Of a stretch of 64,000 nucleotides of DNA, positions 11,002 to 22,640 are shown in pieces. The stretch covers positions 120,526,053 to 120,590,052 of the forward strand of contig OV884056.1 in NCBI GenBank assembly GCA_930367215.1. The letters are read 5' to 3'. The notes beneath the pieces were generated by a model. That model ran no database searches. It was not told the origin of the DNA and saw nothing but the letters and a program-made list of their open reading frames with translations. How positions within the stretch are numbered: the first letter of the stretch is position 1; every line of letters begins with the position of its first letter. Position numbers and translations under genes: made by a program. This stretch comes from Pollenia angustigena (lineage: Eukaryota > Arthropoda > Insecta > Diptera > Polleniidae).

Positions 11002-12100
11002 TGTAATAAGTTTGTCGCCGAGTGGAATAATTAGAAAGGAGTTGTTAAGATAAAAATAAAAAAAATGTATTTAAGTATTTACTAAGCACTTCAGCCGCTT
11101 TTTGCCGAGCATTAAATGGACTAATATTCTTTGTGAAGAAAAACAAGTCAATTAGTGAGATGAATTAATTCTGATTTTATTGAATAATTATAATGGCTTA
11201 TATACTAAAATATTCTATTAGTCAGCATTTCTCATGTATAAATTCTCACGCTAAAAATACAATTTATTGAATTGAATTTTCTTTAAACATTAACAAATAT
11301 TTCTGTTGCGACAACTTCTGCTGACTCAACATAAATTTCTTTTATTTAAATTAAATTTATCAATTTTGCTTTTAGGGTCTTATGTTACTTATAAAACAGT
11401 GATGTGCATAAGAGTGCGTACACTACATTAAGAACCCTTAAGATTTCATATGATGTATGAGCTTCATAGCTCCCAAACTAAAATCTGTTTGCCCAAAATT
11501 TATAAATCACTAATTTGACAGTATGAAAACAAAATTTAAACCCATTTAATTTTTAACATATGTATTTGGCAATTCGTCAGCTCATTATTATACAAAATTA
11601 AACATAACAACCCTGCAAGACAAGACATTCAAAGGAATTAATAAATGCATGGGTTCCAAGGATAATGCAAGGAAAATCAAAATATTAAACCTATTGCTAT
11701 TTTTTTTATTAAAGAAACAGATTCAAACATTAAAATACATTAAAAGTAGTTTTTAGATGTGAATTTGATACAAAATTATACATAATAAACAAAAAAAAAA
11801 AAACATTGATTAGTTTATGCAGGTTTTATTTAAATTTCTTCGAATAATTTACAAACAGCAAATGCGTATTTTTAAATCTACTAAGTTGTCAAACCTTTTT
11901 TCGCTTCTATTAACAATTAAATTTAAATGTATACATAAATTAAATAAATCTAACTCAACTATTAATTTTAATTGAATAAAATACTCATCCCGTTTTAATC
12001 CAAAAAGAATACATACCAAATTATAGTGAAATGTTGTAATTCATACATAAGAGTTGAGTGGGAGTATTGCATGTAAATTTTCATGCGATCAGTTATGAAA
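11002..12100. other. LTR of copy A and unassigned AT-rich DNA
   Basis: The LTR of copy A begins at 11002 (minus-strand end TTATTACA). An AATAAA-type signal on the minus strand lies near 11175-11185. The other LTR edge was not identified. The remainder is AT-rich without recognisable genes. Confidence 0.4.
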
Positions 12101-12109
12101 AATTTATTC

Positions 12110-13322
12110 TAAGCTATTGTTATGAAGCTATTAATAAATAGATGTTTGGAACAGTTGACTATTAAACCTTAAATTATGGCAAAATATGTGGATGATTTAT
12201 TTTGCGTAATTAAGGAATCAGAAATAGTAAAAATTGTAGATACATTTAATTCCTTTCATGCGGATATAAAGTTTACAATGGAAAAGAGTTTGAATCTAAG
12301 TTGTCTTATTTAGACTCTTTGATAATAAGAAAGGGGAAAAGTTTATTAATTGATTGGTATCAAAAACCAACATCATCTGGTAGGATAATTAATTGTTTTT
12401 CAAATCATCCTAAAAGGATTATAATTAACACAGCTAAAAATTTTATAGATAGGGTATTGAAAATAAGTGATTCTTGTTTCCATAAGACTAATAAGAAGAA
12501 CATTTCTAAAGCATTAAGAGAAAATAGTTTTCCAAAGGAAATTATATCTAATTTATTAATACAATTTAATAACCATAGAATAAATAACTCCAACGGTAAT
12601 ACGAAACCAAAAATTTATAAAACGCTAACTTATATACCAAAATTTTCGGAGAGGTTAGAAAAATCTAATATTCATGATACGGAGAAGTATAAAATTGCGC
12701 ATAAATCTTATAATACAATAGGTAGATTATTCACTAAAATGAATAAGTTGGAAATGTCGAATGTAGTATATAAAATACCTTGTGGGGGAAATGTTAATGG
12801 ACAATGCGGTAAAGTGTATGTTGGTACAACAAAAAATAAACTGAAAATTAGGTTAGCAGGACATAAGTCAGATCAAAAATAAAGAAAAATTTCATCACAA
12901 ACAACAGCTTTATCAACTCATTGTGCTAATCTAAACCATTATCCTACTTTTGAAAATACAACAGTTTTAAATACGGAATATAATTATAAACGTAGATTTA
13001 TGTTAAAAATGTTGCAGATTATAAATGTACCGACAGTATCGAGAATTAATTTTAAGTCAGATACTGAAAGTTTAGCACAAAATTATAGGCATTTAATTTA
13101 TAAAAATAGAAACGGAAGTTAAATATGTATTTAAACTGTAATAGATTAGGTTTGAATTAGAAAACTTTTTTTGTATTTAAATTGGGAAACCTTTTTTGTA
13201 TTTAAATGAAAATTTTTTAAACATTTTTAATTATTTGTCAAACATTCAAGAAAAAAAAACCCTGAAGAAGGCACACAATGGAGTGCCGAAATATTGGATT
13301 AAATAAATTTAATTTGTTTTTT
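12110..13322 (+). mobile_element. 5'-truncated Penelope-like retroelement with GIY-YIG endonuclease
   Basis: The RT active-site motif AKYVDDLFCVIKES (12179-12220) is followed, after one frameshift near 12296, by the typical Penelope RT tail: SYLDSLIIRKG, WYQKPTSSGRIINCFSNHP and DRVLKISDSCFHK. A linker leads to a GIY-YIG type nuclease (VVYKIPC then GKVYVGTTKNKLKIRLAGHK, 12763-12867). A stop at 12880 interrupts it, then the frame runs on (TTALSTHC, DTESLAQNYRHLI) to 13120. The 3' tail has the CTGAAGAAGG...GCCGAAATATTGG signature at 13263-13300. The RT palm before YVDD is missing. Confidence 0.85.
12176..13123 (+). pseudogene. Penelope RT/GIY-YIG polyprotein, partial and broken
   Basis: It has one frameshift at about 12296 and an in-frame TAA at 12880-12882. 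The longest open stretch is 12301-12882, about 193 codons. The enzyme would reverse-transcribe its own RNA and cut target DNA with the GIY-YIG domain. The key tyrosines (YKI, VYVG) and the arginine of the nuclease motif (KIRLAGH) are retained. The absence of the RT N-terminal half makes it inactive. Confidence 0.8.
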
Positions 13323-14382
13323 AAAAAAGAGACCTCAAGCTTAATTAAATAATAATACTAATAAATTTTCTGTTCAAAAGATGATTTTTTTCGCCAAATG
13401 ATGATCTGGCAACGCTGTTTATACATATTAAGTTGCAGCCAACTTCAGGTATAAACAACGAACGAAAAACAAAACGAGTTGGCGAGTACAGCAAAGTGTG
13501 TACTCCCCCGCTATTCTCGTTTCCCTCCCTTCTATAAACTCAAGACTTTACAAAGTAAACTTTGCCAGTCTAAAGGGGACACACTTGACTAAAGATTACG
13601 TGTAACATTGTATTTTTGTACTCTGGACATAATAATTTAAAGATTTTTTCAATAGTTATATGTCACAGTCGTACATAAACAAAAGCGGCACGCGTTTTCT
13701 AGTTGTCAAAATTTATCGTGCGGCGTCAACGCTTTGCAATTGGATTTTGACAGTGCGTTTGTTAAAAAATAATAGCAATTTAGCTATTTGTTGGTCAATC
13801 TGGCGTTTTTATCTTAATTTTTATTTTTAATTTTGGTGACTTTATTAAAGAAGAAAGTTATCACTACTGCCCGTAGTGCTTGTTTAGGTTTGGTATATAA
13901 ACGTTAAAGCTAAGCGAAAGAAATCATTCCGCATTTCGCATACCGCTCTTTTAAGGTACGGCTATTGACTACCTGTTTTTAGAAAATAGAAACAAAATTT
14001 CATGTGAGAATTTATATTGAAAGCAAAAACAATTTTTTGTGTTTTATTGTTGTTTTCAATATAAAAATTTTGTTTTCACTTTCTCAAAACAGAAAAACAT
14101 TCCGAGATTAAACAACGAACTTGTCAGAAAATGTTATGTTTTATTTTAATTGACTTGACTCAAAATTCCCTCTACATTGACAAAAAAGAAACTAAAAAAG
14201 AAGTACATAAAATCAAGCCTATCGCAAAATTTGGTTTTCCCTATAAATTTTTTAGGGAAAAACCCTAAAAACATATAAAAACCAAAAGTTTTGTTGTTTT
14301 GGAAACTGAATAATATCGTCACTTTTTAAAAAAAAAATCCGCTAATCGGCACTTTGCTAATTTACTGAATACATGTGTGTAT
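13323..14382. other. Unassigned AT-rich intergenic DNA
   Basis: No gene is recognised. A short hairpin (ATTTATATTGAAAGCAAAAA pairing with its imperfect inverse) lies at 14009-14068. AAACAGCTGA-type motifs common in fly promoters are absent here. The segment 13395-13560 weakly resembles 5660-5830 in inverted orientation. Confidence 0.4.
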
Positions 14383-14880
14383 ATGGAAATCAGTGTGGCC
14401 ATTTTGGCATTTTTGCAGCTAGATTTAGCATTTTTTTGTCTGATTTAGCTGCAAATTTTACATTTAGCAGTTAGCATTTTTCAACTACATATTTAGCATT
14501 TTTTAGCATTATTTAATTTAAGAGTATTCAAGTAATCTTCTTTTGAAAATCTACCACACTTTTTTGTTGAATGCATAAACAAATCCCTACTCTTTTGCTA
14601 TAGAAACTGTACAATCTTTTAAAAGATCTTTCATATCAAATTGTTTTAAAATTTGGACAGCTTGATCGATTATTCATCTTAAGCTCAATTACGGTTTTGA
14701 AAAATTTTTGGAAACGAAAAGAGATATCATAACTCTTAAAATAGAAAAACAAATACGAATTACATGCTGGCATTTTATAGCTCAATTAATATGTCAACTT
14801 AGACAACGATTGCCAACAATTTTCATAATTTAACAAATTCTAACTTTTTTGTGTAGAAAATACTAATAAATGCAAATTAT

Positions 14881-15023
14881 GTCTGGGTTCACACTATGAA
14901 AGTTTTCTTTAAGAAAGTCTGAGTTTATGGGTGAGCGAAGAGAGAAGAAAATCATTTTCTTTTCCCCTCTCACCAATAAACCCAAACTTTCTGAAAGAAA
15001 CCTTTCATATTGTGATCCCAGAC
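14881..15023. mobile_element. 143-bp palindromic MITE
   Basis: GTCTGGGTTCACACTATGAA and its inverted partner TTCATATTGTGATCCCAGAC form nearly complete arms of about 55 bp with a short loop. It lies in the hAT element just before the transposase remnant. The target duplication could be TA or TTA. Confidence 0.75.
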
Positions 15024-15047
15024 TAAGCTAACATTTTAAAGAAGAAA

Positions 15048-15945
15048 TGATTGATTTCACTGTAGAAGAAATTACAACTTTGGAACATCAGCGGCAGAAA
15101 CTAAATTCATATGAATTGTTAAATAAGAACTCAACAGTTGATTTCTGGATAAATGTTTATGGATATAAAAATGCATTAAATTAGATTCTTTTGCAACGAA
15201 GTTTTTGGTTTTGCCATTTAGCAACGCGGAAGTAACCGGAGGTAACTTTTATATTACATATATTCAACATTTTTCATTTGTCGAATTTATTCTATGAGCT
15301 AAATTTCAGTTATGTATTTTATAAAGCTTTTTTTAATAGTCCTATTTCTTTCAATTTTTCAGAAATGACTTTATACACTACCAGACTATTATATTGTATT
15401 TTCTTGTAACATTTTACCTTAGCTTTCCTTTGGAAAAATTTACAATTATTAGACACCAGCAGAATGTAATGCATTTTCTGGCCCGCCACGGCCTTCGTCA
15501 GCATTCTTTGTGTCACACTGGATAGTGATACTTTATAAATTGAATGTATTTAACTCAACAATTTTAACAAATAGAAACTGGGAATTATTTCCTTCCGAAG
15601 GTAACTTTTATATTATATTCAACATTTTTCATTTTTCGAATTTATTCTATGACCTAAATTTCAGTTATGTATTTTATAAAGCTTTTTCGATATACCTTAT
15701 TGCTGTCCAAAGGAAAGCTAAGGTAAAATGTAACAAGAAAATACAATATAATAGTCTGGTAGTGTATAAAGTCATTTCTGAAATATTGAAAGGAATAGGA
15801 CTATGTATTAAAAAAAAAGCTTTATAAAAAACATAACTGAAATTTAGCTCATAGAATAAATTCGAAAAATGAAAAATGTTAAATATGGTATAAATCTCTT
15901 AAGAACGAAAATTCGAAATAGAATGACGTTAAATAGCTGAAGAAG
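15048..15945 (+). pseudogene. hAT transposase C-terminus, split by a foldback
   Basis: The first part reads DFTVEEITTLEHQRQKL and STVDFWINVYGYKN, then in another frame the hAT dimerisation core FLVLPFSNAEVTG (15202-15240). The second part, after the foldback, reads INLLRTKIRNRMTLNS (15896-15945), the sequence that follows the core in hAT proteins. The family uses an RNase H-like DDE core with this dimer domain. The catalytic residues are not visible in what remains. Recognition rests on the dimer motifs, which are strong. Confidence 0.8.
15238..15890. repeat. Foldback of about 650 bp inserted in the hAT transposase
   Basis: The left arm 15238-15437 and right arm about 15701-15890 are inverted copies, for example ACCAGACTATTATATTGTAT against ATACAATATAATAGTCTGGT. 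The spacer carries a further direct copy of the arm end (15598-15688). It interrupts the hAT dimer domain between NAEV and the NLL segment, so it is younger than the transposon. Confidence 0.85.
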
Positions 15946-16658
15946 AATATTCATTTTATGACGTATTTAATTTATAAAATTAAATTTTTTATTAAACCTG
16001 TTAGATAAATTTTATTGAAATACTAAATAATAGCCATTTATGCGTTAAGTTCCTTTGAATTTTTGTTATGGTATGGTACCTTTTGTTTGAAAACTTTTTA
16101 TGTACGTATATAAAGACTGAAATATATTTGTTTAATAGTTTTAAGACTTTTTATGTTTAATAAATATTTTATTGTTTTTTCTTAATCAGTTTGTTCTATT
16201 TATATGATTATATGGAAGAATTATGTAAAATAAATCATGTATAAAGGTATATTAACAAAACATTCACCCCTATCGTGAATAATTTTTCCCTCATAGTTAT
16301 TCCCCTTTTCACATATTTGCGATCATGAACAACTCCCATGAAAAAATGTAATTCAAAGGCGAATAATAACGTGAAAAAATGTTCACGGGAAAAAATTCCC
16401 CTTATCGTAATTTGTTCACATTTCCCTTAGATTTTCTCACTTTATTTTTGCTAGGGAACAGAACACGTATGTAAGTAACTCCTCCTATAAATCGAATATT
16501 AAGGGTTAATAAAGTTAATAAGGCACAAGCAACAGGTCGATTGCCTGCGGATTTGTGAAGCTTTCGATTGACTTGGTGGCAGAATTTTGGGAAATATTTT
16601 ACTACATTAAATTTAAAAAGTGCAAAAAACTTACGTTGTAATCAAACTATCCCTCCAG

Positions 16659-18157
16659 CAGGGTTGTCAGATTTTTTTGAGCTCCATCGCCAAACCGGAT
16701 GTCAGAAATCGCCAAAAATCGCCAAACGTCGATTTTGTTCAGTTTTTGTAAAATTTTCTTTTTTTTAAATTAAATTTTGCATACAAAAAATTTTGTTCAG
16801 TTTTTGTAAAATTTTCTTTTTTTTAAATTAAATTTTGCATACAAAAAACGCTAGTATAATTTTTTAGCCAAAAATCGCCAAAAACTGAGAAAAAATACAA
16901 AAAAGTCGCCGAAGTAAATTTTGTTTTGTTTCTGTAATTTTTTTTTTTAAACAACATAAAATGCAGATCATATATGTATTCAGTTAAAAACTTAAATTAA
17001 GTACACACATGGTTGTGAACTATTTCTAATCAAAAAGCGCCGTGCCCCCAATCAAAAAGCGCTAAATAAAATTTAAAAAACAAAAAACTTGATGAAATGT
17101 TTATATAAATAAAACTTGGTTCAGTTTTATTTATTACACTCGCCGTCAAAAAAAATCGTTTTAAATAGAAATATATCAAATACAAAGATTTTACAGCGCT
17201 TACCTCATTTATCAGAAATCCAGGTATATTATGAATAAAATAAGACATGAAATCATGAAGATCAGTAGGCAAAATGTTAACTAGACGTGGTTGAACAAAC
17301 TATTAGGCTTCAGCACGCTAAATTCAATTTGTTTCTTGATGCAAGAAATTCGATTCTGTTTAAAAATCAAAAAAATCAGACTAATATTAAATAAATGCTG
17401 CTTGATTTCAGAAATATCTTTCTTTTTTTTAATAAAATTAAGCTTCTTTTCTATTTCTTGTTTTAAGAAATTTTTGATATATACCAAAAACGTGAATTTT
17501 TTGATCATGAGAAAATGTTTCTTTATTTCAGAAAGTTTTACTTAATACGAACAAAACAAGTTAAAATCAGGAAATTATTTTTGATTTTTTTTTGTTTTAA
17601 GAAACGTAATGGATTTCTTTAGAAAATAATAAACTTCTTTCCTTGTATAGTATGCATTTCAGAGTACTATACATCAAAAGAATTTAAAAAACGGAAACAA
17701 ATTTTGTTTTAATGTGTCTTGTTTTTTTTATTTATTTTATTTAAAAGTACAAAAATATTGGGTATCTATAAAAGCGCTAATTTGCGTCTTTTTGACAATT
17801 AAAAAGCGCTAAATCTAGCGCCAAAGGCGCTAAATTGGCTGAAGCCTCACCGATTTTATTACTGGAATTTTGACCTACATACTATTAGAATTACATTCAT
17901 ACTATTAGAATTAAATAGTGACTGAATATAAAATTCACTTAATATGTTTTTTTATATTACTTAGTAATGATAACAAAAATGACAAGTTGTTAAACAAAAT
18001 TGCCGAATTAATATAAATGGTAAAAATAGCCAAGTTAATCGCCAGTTATATCAGAAATCGCCATAAAAGAAGCCAGTCGCCAAATCGGAAATCCCATCGC
18101 CAAACACTTTTCAAAATCGCCACGTTTGGCGAGAAATCGCCATATCTGACAGCCCTG
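16659..18157. mobile_element. Second hAT-type element with 8-bp TSD
   Basis: The TIRs CAGGGTTGTCAGAT and ATCTGACAGCCCTG (one mismatch) are flanked by the exact duplication CCCTCCAG (16651-16658 and 18158-18165). The subterminal zones are dense in ATCGCCAAA/TTTGGCGAT motifs on both sides, plausible transposase-binding repeats. It has no transposase and is probably a non-autonomous relative. Confidence 0.9.
16732..16847. repeat. 58-bp tandem duplication inside the second hAT element
   Basis: Two units (16732-16789 and 16790-16847) start ATTTTGTTCAG and end CATACAAAAA. They are nearly identical. Confidence 0.85.
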
Positions 18158-18523
18158 CCCTCCAGTACTAAATATTTTGCTTTATTATTTTAACTTTTCT
18201 TTAAAATATATATACTTGTATATTTTTGAACAAAAATTTCATTGATTTTTAATTTTTTTAATCTTTCTTTTTTTTACATTCACTAAACTGATAGCGTGGA
18301 AAATTTTTCACATGAGATCCACGATTGCTTTTTTCCCTTCGAGGGGAATAAAAATTTCATGGGAACAAAAATTCCACTTGTTATTCACGATAGGGGTGAA
18401 TAATACATATAAATTTTAGCATTTTTTTTTGGCAGTTTAGGATTTTTTTTGGCATTTTTAAGCATTGTTTGAAAGCCGATTTAGCTGTAAAATATTTTTG
18501 GATATGGCCACACTGATGGAAAT

Positions 18524-19505
18524 GATTATTTTCACGACGGCACGGCTACATGGCTGCAGGTTGTTGTCTGTGCTTATTTTGTCGTTGTAGTCAAATTAAA
18601 CTAATTTCTATTTTTGTCCACTACAAAACAGAAAAAGTGCTGCTAATATTAAAAAATTTTTTAGGAATAAGTGCTTAAAAAAATTGTTTTCTTTTTTTTT
18701 TGATTAAAAGAAAAGAATGGGCTTGAAACAAGAATATTAACTCGGCTCAATACAAAATTGATATTAATATAAATTTTTAGTATTCATGAAAGAAGTTCCA
18801 TAGGAAGATGTTTTTCGCACAATCGCTCCTAGTTTAGGAGTTTTTGGTCGTAAAAGTTGCAAAATGATTTATCCATATCTCTTTGAATCTATAAAATATG
18901 CTTCAAAGTGTGTGTTAAAGAGTCCATTTCATATATTCATACTCCGCGGCTGAGTTTTTTTGTACAAAATTTGCTTTATCTTTATATAATGTCGATATAA
19001 CAATAATTATACAACGTGGCAGTTTTTTGACCAAATGAATTTGACACCCAATCTTTATGTAAATTTTTGAATCTGAATATGAAGTCAGAATTGTCTAAAG
19101 TGGAACAGTTTTTGAGATATTCAAAAATAACCGTTATTTGTGTTTTTAAATAGATGATGTGACTGAAATGCAAATATCTTCAAAAATTTTAAATGGATTA
19201 AGCATTTCTTTCTTTTAAGTAAAAGGTAATAAAATTTCTACAATAACCATGGGCCATTTGTGAAGATGAGTCAATAAATGGAAGAGTTAAAGTGGACAAA
19301 ATATGCAATTTTGCTCTTTTCAAGTTATTTTTTTTTAACCAAACAATAACATTTTTTTAAGTTTTATCACTTACGACATTAGCCTATTTCAATATGAACA
19401 TCGTGTGCCCAATAGGAACCAGATCGGTGCAAAAATGACAAATTTACATAAGATTAATTGAATTAACCCAATTTTCGAGTTGTGTAAAATCAAAAAAAAA
19501 AAAAA
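18524..19505. other. Unassigned AT-rich DNA
   Basis: No coding region, RNA gene or terminal repeat was recognised. A long A-run at 19493-19510 marks the border to the inverted repeat at 19506. Confidence 0.35.
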
Positions 19506-19738
19506 AAAAACACAACAAATAAATATGCAAAGCTAAATTTTAAGTGACAATAAATATTAATAAATTAAAAGTAAAAAACTTTTTTAAAAAATAATTTTTT
19601 GCTTTAAAACTTTTACTTTCAACTTATAACGTAATTACACAGTTCATATGATATAAAAGCTTGTCGCAAGATTTAAGTACATGTATTTACTTAGCTTGAA
19701 AATTTTAATAGTAGCGGTTTTCACCCTTGATAGTAAAG
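19506..19738 (+). repeat. Left arm of a 230-bp inverted pair flanking the Harbinger genes
   Basis: It begins AAAAACACAACAAATAAATA and ends AGCGGTTTTCACCCTT. The inverted partner is at 44113-44330. Indels in the middle make the arms about 85-90% similar by eye. They could be long TIRs of the Harbinger element or two copies of a separate repeat inserted head-to-head. The G-rich edge GGGTGAAAACC points inward, which is unusual for a Harbinger TIR. Confidence 0.7.
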
Positions 19739-20301
19739 TCCCTTGTAGACCTTGTTAATCCTATTAATTCTGTAAAAGTACTAACATTTACAATGCTGCA
19801 ACAACAAAATGTATTGGACTAAAATTTATTACGCTGTGGTTGAAAAACCCCACTAACTTGAAAGTTACACGATCAAGTTTTTCCTATCAAGTTTTAATAC
19901 ACTCACACTTTTTTACCAATACACTCATACTTTTAAAAGTTGATACGACTTGCCTTTAAAATTCTCTTGCCAGTGAGTGTTTCAATTTACGTTCAAGAAA
20001 ACAGCTGATTTCAAGGTTAGTGAGCAAATTTTTCGTTTCTCTTTATAAATTTTTTTCTTGATGGCATCTTGAAAGTAAATTGCTCAACAATTTAATGCAG
20101 CCTGCGTCACAACTATCAATTTTAGGAAATTTTGACAAACAGTATATGTAAAAGACTATCAAGAAAAACTTGAGCGTGTAACTGCAGTGTAAAAGCTGTA
20201 GTAAACAAGTGTGTGAATTTACTGGAATAAAACAGCTAATCGTTTTGCCGGCAAAAATATTTTTAAATTTTGTGATAACTATTAAAAGAGTAAAGTAAAA
20301 T
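19739..20301. other. 5' flank of the Harbinger SANT gene
   Basis: No ORF is recognised. It contains two AACAGCTGA/AACAGCTAA motifs (20001, 20230) and a run of ACACTCA repeats near 19910. It probably includes the promoter and 5' leader of the gene that starts at 20302. Confidence 0.35.
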
Positions 20302-22045
20302 ATGGATAAAAACCTCAACTTAAAAAGAAAACGCGAGAAAAGTTTTAATAAAAGGTGGACTGATAATGAAATTCAACAGCTGTTAGAATATTTGCAGAAG
20401 CATCCAGAATTGGAGGTAAATTTAATTATTTAATAAATTTTATTATTTATTATTATGTACATTTTAGAAGCCCACGGCCCAAATTTACTACAGAAAGTTT
20501 TTGGAATCAGCACCAATCGACGCATCTTGGGATATTGTACGTTGGAAAGTTAAGAACCTTAAAACTACTTACAATAAAGCAGAGACATAGAGAAAATCTA
20601 CGGGATATGGTTTTTTTGAAACTGACGGCGTTTCTACTGTACAAGGTTTCTGCCATTTTTATACCTACACCACAATAGTGGAGAGGGTATTATGCATTTG
20701 AGTGTAACGCCTTAAAATATTGGTCCCAGACCCACCTTAAAGTATACCGATCGTCTTAGAATCACTTTCTGAGTCGAACTAACGATCTCCGTCCGGCTGG
20801 CTGGCTGGCTGGCTGGCTGTCCATGTAACCTTGTGCGCAAAGTACAGGAAGCATAATTTGATAATTTGATGAAATTGGGTCATACGTTCTTATTGCCACA
20901 AGGACCAAGCCTATTGAAAATGGGCCGCATCGTAGGACCACGAGGGAAGATAGGAGGAAATTTTTTCCTCTCAGAAACTATCCAACCGATTTCAATTAAA
21001 TTTAAAACATAGATAGAACCATATCTATATGGACACATAATGTATGCATTTTTTAAAAAATAGGACCACGAGGGGAGATAGGGGCAATTTCTGCCTCTCA
21101 AACCGATTTTAATGAAATTTAAAACATAGATAGATCCATATGTATATGGACACATTAGCTATACAGTTTTTCAAAAATAGGACCACAAGGGGAGGTAGGG
21201 GGCAATTTCTGCCTCTCACAAACTTTCAAATCGATTTTCATGAAGTTTATAAGCATAGATAAATCAATATTTATATGGACACATAAGCATGATGTGTTTT
21301 TAAATACTGTGGTGTAGGGTATCATTTTACGGGATTGACCGACTATACTTTCTTACTTGTTTTTTTTTTTAATATTGTTAAAACGATAATTCTAAAAAAA
21401 TACTTTTTCAGATAAGTTGAGAAAGATGTGTCGATTCTACGACGACCTTAATCAAATTTTTGGGCAAAAAAACTCTAAGTTCCCTTTTCAAATATATGAT
21501 AGTGCCACATCAAACACCTTGGGACTTAATAGCACGGCTATTTTAGATAGAACGATTCAAGACCAAGCAGAATTTTTCGGGTTTGAAAGTCTGGATGAGT
21601 AGTGTTTAACGCCAGTCATACAATATGCCGAACCACAAGATGTAGCAACAGAAGATGAATGCATCGAAGTTCCCTCTTCATCTACAATCATACAATATGT
21701 CGAATCAGAAGCTGAAGCAACAGAAAATAATTGCATCGAAGTTCCCTCTTTATCTGCAGGTTCTGTGAATTTGTCTAAAACTTCAACTTTGCGCCAAGAA
21801 TCACGAGTTGAAAAGGAACTTCAGCCAGAAAGTAAACCTGTACAAGAGTTTGCAGCAAAGCTAGAAAGAGCTGCACCGAAAAGATCTTTGAATCAACTTT
21901 CTCTGATCCAAAGGGAAAGGAATTCTTTTTGGAAAATGAAAATAGAGTTTAAAAAAGAGAAATTCAAAAGGGAATTTGAGCTAAATGAAAGAAAATTTGC
22001 AGCCGAATATGAAGAGAAAAATAAAAAGTTGGAAATAAATAATAT
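20302..22045 (+). pseudogene. Harbinger SANT/Myb-like DNA-binding protein, split by copy B
   Basis: Exon 1 is 20302-20415 (KRWTDNEIQQLLEYLQKHPELE, a SANT/trihelix tryptophan motif), intron 1 is 20416-20467, and exon 2 is 20468-20645 (AQIYYRKFLE, WDIVRWKVKNLKTTYNKA). Intron 2 is 20646-21411 and exon 3 starts at 21412 (LRKMCRFYDDLNQIFG). All introns are GT-AG. The reading frame continues to 22045, where Gypsy copy B interrupts a codon, and resumes after the 4-bp duplication at 41039 to a stop at 41073-41075. Two TAG codons (20588, 21600) are further breaks. Proteins of this type work with the DDE transposase of PIF/Harbinger elements in end binding and nuclear import. The C-terminus is a Lys/Glu-rich coiled-coil. 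Confidence 0.8.
20660..21362 (+). repeat. Dispersed fly repeat inside intron 2 of the SANT gene
   Basis: It starts ATACCTACACCACAATAGTGG and ends GTGGTGTAGGGTATCATTTT then CTTACTTGTTTTT. It contains the GGCTGGCTGGC tract followed by TCCATGTAACCTTGTGCGCA, a pattern I associate with calyptrate fly repeats. Three internal units of about 95-130 bp repeat ATAGGACCACRAGGGGAGRT (20930, 21060, 21176). It has the same kind of ends as the larger repeat at 44576-46606. Confidence 0.7.
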
Positions 22046-22640
22046 TGTAGTGTATCCACACAATTCCACTTAATACATTCTTTGCAATAGCAAACAAACA
22101 CATTCTTTTACTTGTTAAACAAAATGTACCGCTTGCAGAATATAAACAAATTGACTTGCAGTATTAAGATAGGTCAGTAAAAAACCAAATTGTTTTTACT
22201 TTGTCGCAAGCATAAATTCTTTTGGGCAATATGATATTTTAAATAAACAACGGTCAACGCTCGCTTACTCATAGTGACAAAATATCGACAAAAATAAGTC
22301 AAAGTACATTTTAATAATTTCTGCTGAACTAACAAATTCTTCACTTTGAAGAATACTGAACACCACTCAAAGCAAAATACAATAATATTGAAAATAATAA
22401 AATTACTCAATTATTTATGTGTGCCTGTTACAATACTGTATATTTGTATGTATGTATATTTGTATGTAAGTTAGTGCTAAGTACGTAATTGAGTGAAATT
22501 TGTAAAGTCACTCAATATTAGGTTAATCTTTATTCTCATAAGTAGTATATAAGACAAATAACTTGTAAATAAAAATCAATCAATTAACTTTGATTCAAGG
22601 CTTGCGCTTGTGTTCTTTATTTATATAATAAAACATTACA
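22046..22640 (+). repeat. 5' LTR of copy B
   Basis: 595 bp, TGTAGTGTATCC...AACATTACA. It has TATATAAG near 22546, a plausible TATA signal, and AATAAA motifs upstream of the end. The 3' LTR is 622 bp because of short inserts (TTTGTATGATA near 32770, and an extra TGTATATTTGTATGT unit near 32880). Confidence 0.9.

Larger units (their letters stand above)
6548..11300 (-). mobile_element. Gypsy copy A: old mdg1/412-like LTR retrotransposon, internally deleted
   Basis: Read on the minus strand: LTR end at 11002, PBS, ORF1 remnant, a small membrane ORF, gag, protease, a deletion that removes RT and RNase H, then integrase down to about 6560. Its proteins resemble those of copy B (22046-41034). Only the promoter-proximal LTR border is clear (...TTATTACA then TGGCGATTCTGCC). 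The far end of that LTR (somewhere right of 11200) and the other LTR were not found. Three MITEs (6193, 7393, 8186) lie in or beside it, showing age. Confidence 0.75.
16262..18401. mobile_element. TIR element (ATTCACCCCTATCGTGAA) inside the hAT
   Basis: The ends ATTCACCCCTATCGTGAA and the inverted TTCACGATAGGGGTGAAT are perfect over 18 bp. Both subterminal regions carry GGGAA/TTCCC and CATGAA-like motifs. It has no coding capacity and is enlarged by the nested hAT element at 16659. No target duplication was recognised. Confidence 0.75.
14391..18515 (+). mobile_element. hAT transposon with 8-bp TSD, heavily invaded
   Basis: The TIRs CAGTGTGGCCATTTTGGCAT (left) and the inverted GGCCACACTG (right) are flanked by an exact 8-bp duplication, ATGGAAAT (14383-14390 and 18516-18523). 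TTTAGCATTTTT-type motifs repeat near both ends. Remnants of a hAT transposase (15048-15240 and 15888-15945) show it descends from an autonomous element. It contains a small MITE, a foldback inside the transposase, and a 2.1-kb TIR element that in turn holds a second hAT element. Confidence 0.9.

Noticed and set aside
5590..13620. Large transposon bounded by inverted repeats around 5.6-5.8 and 13.4-13.6 kb
   Set aside because: Only two short motifs match (CAAAGTTTACTTTG and CAGCGTTGCCAGA) at different spacing. No continuous TIR or target duplication.
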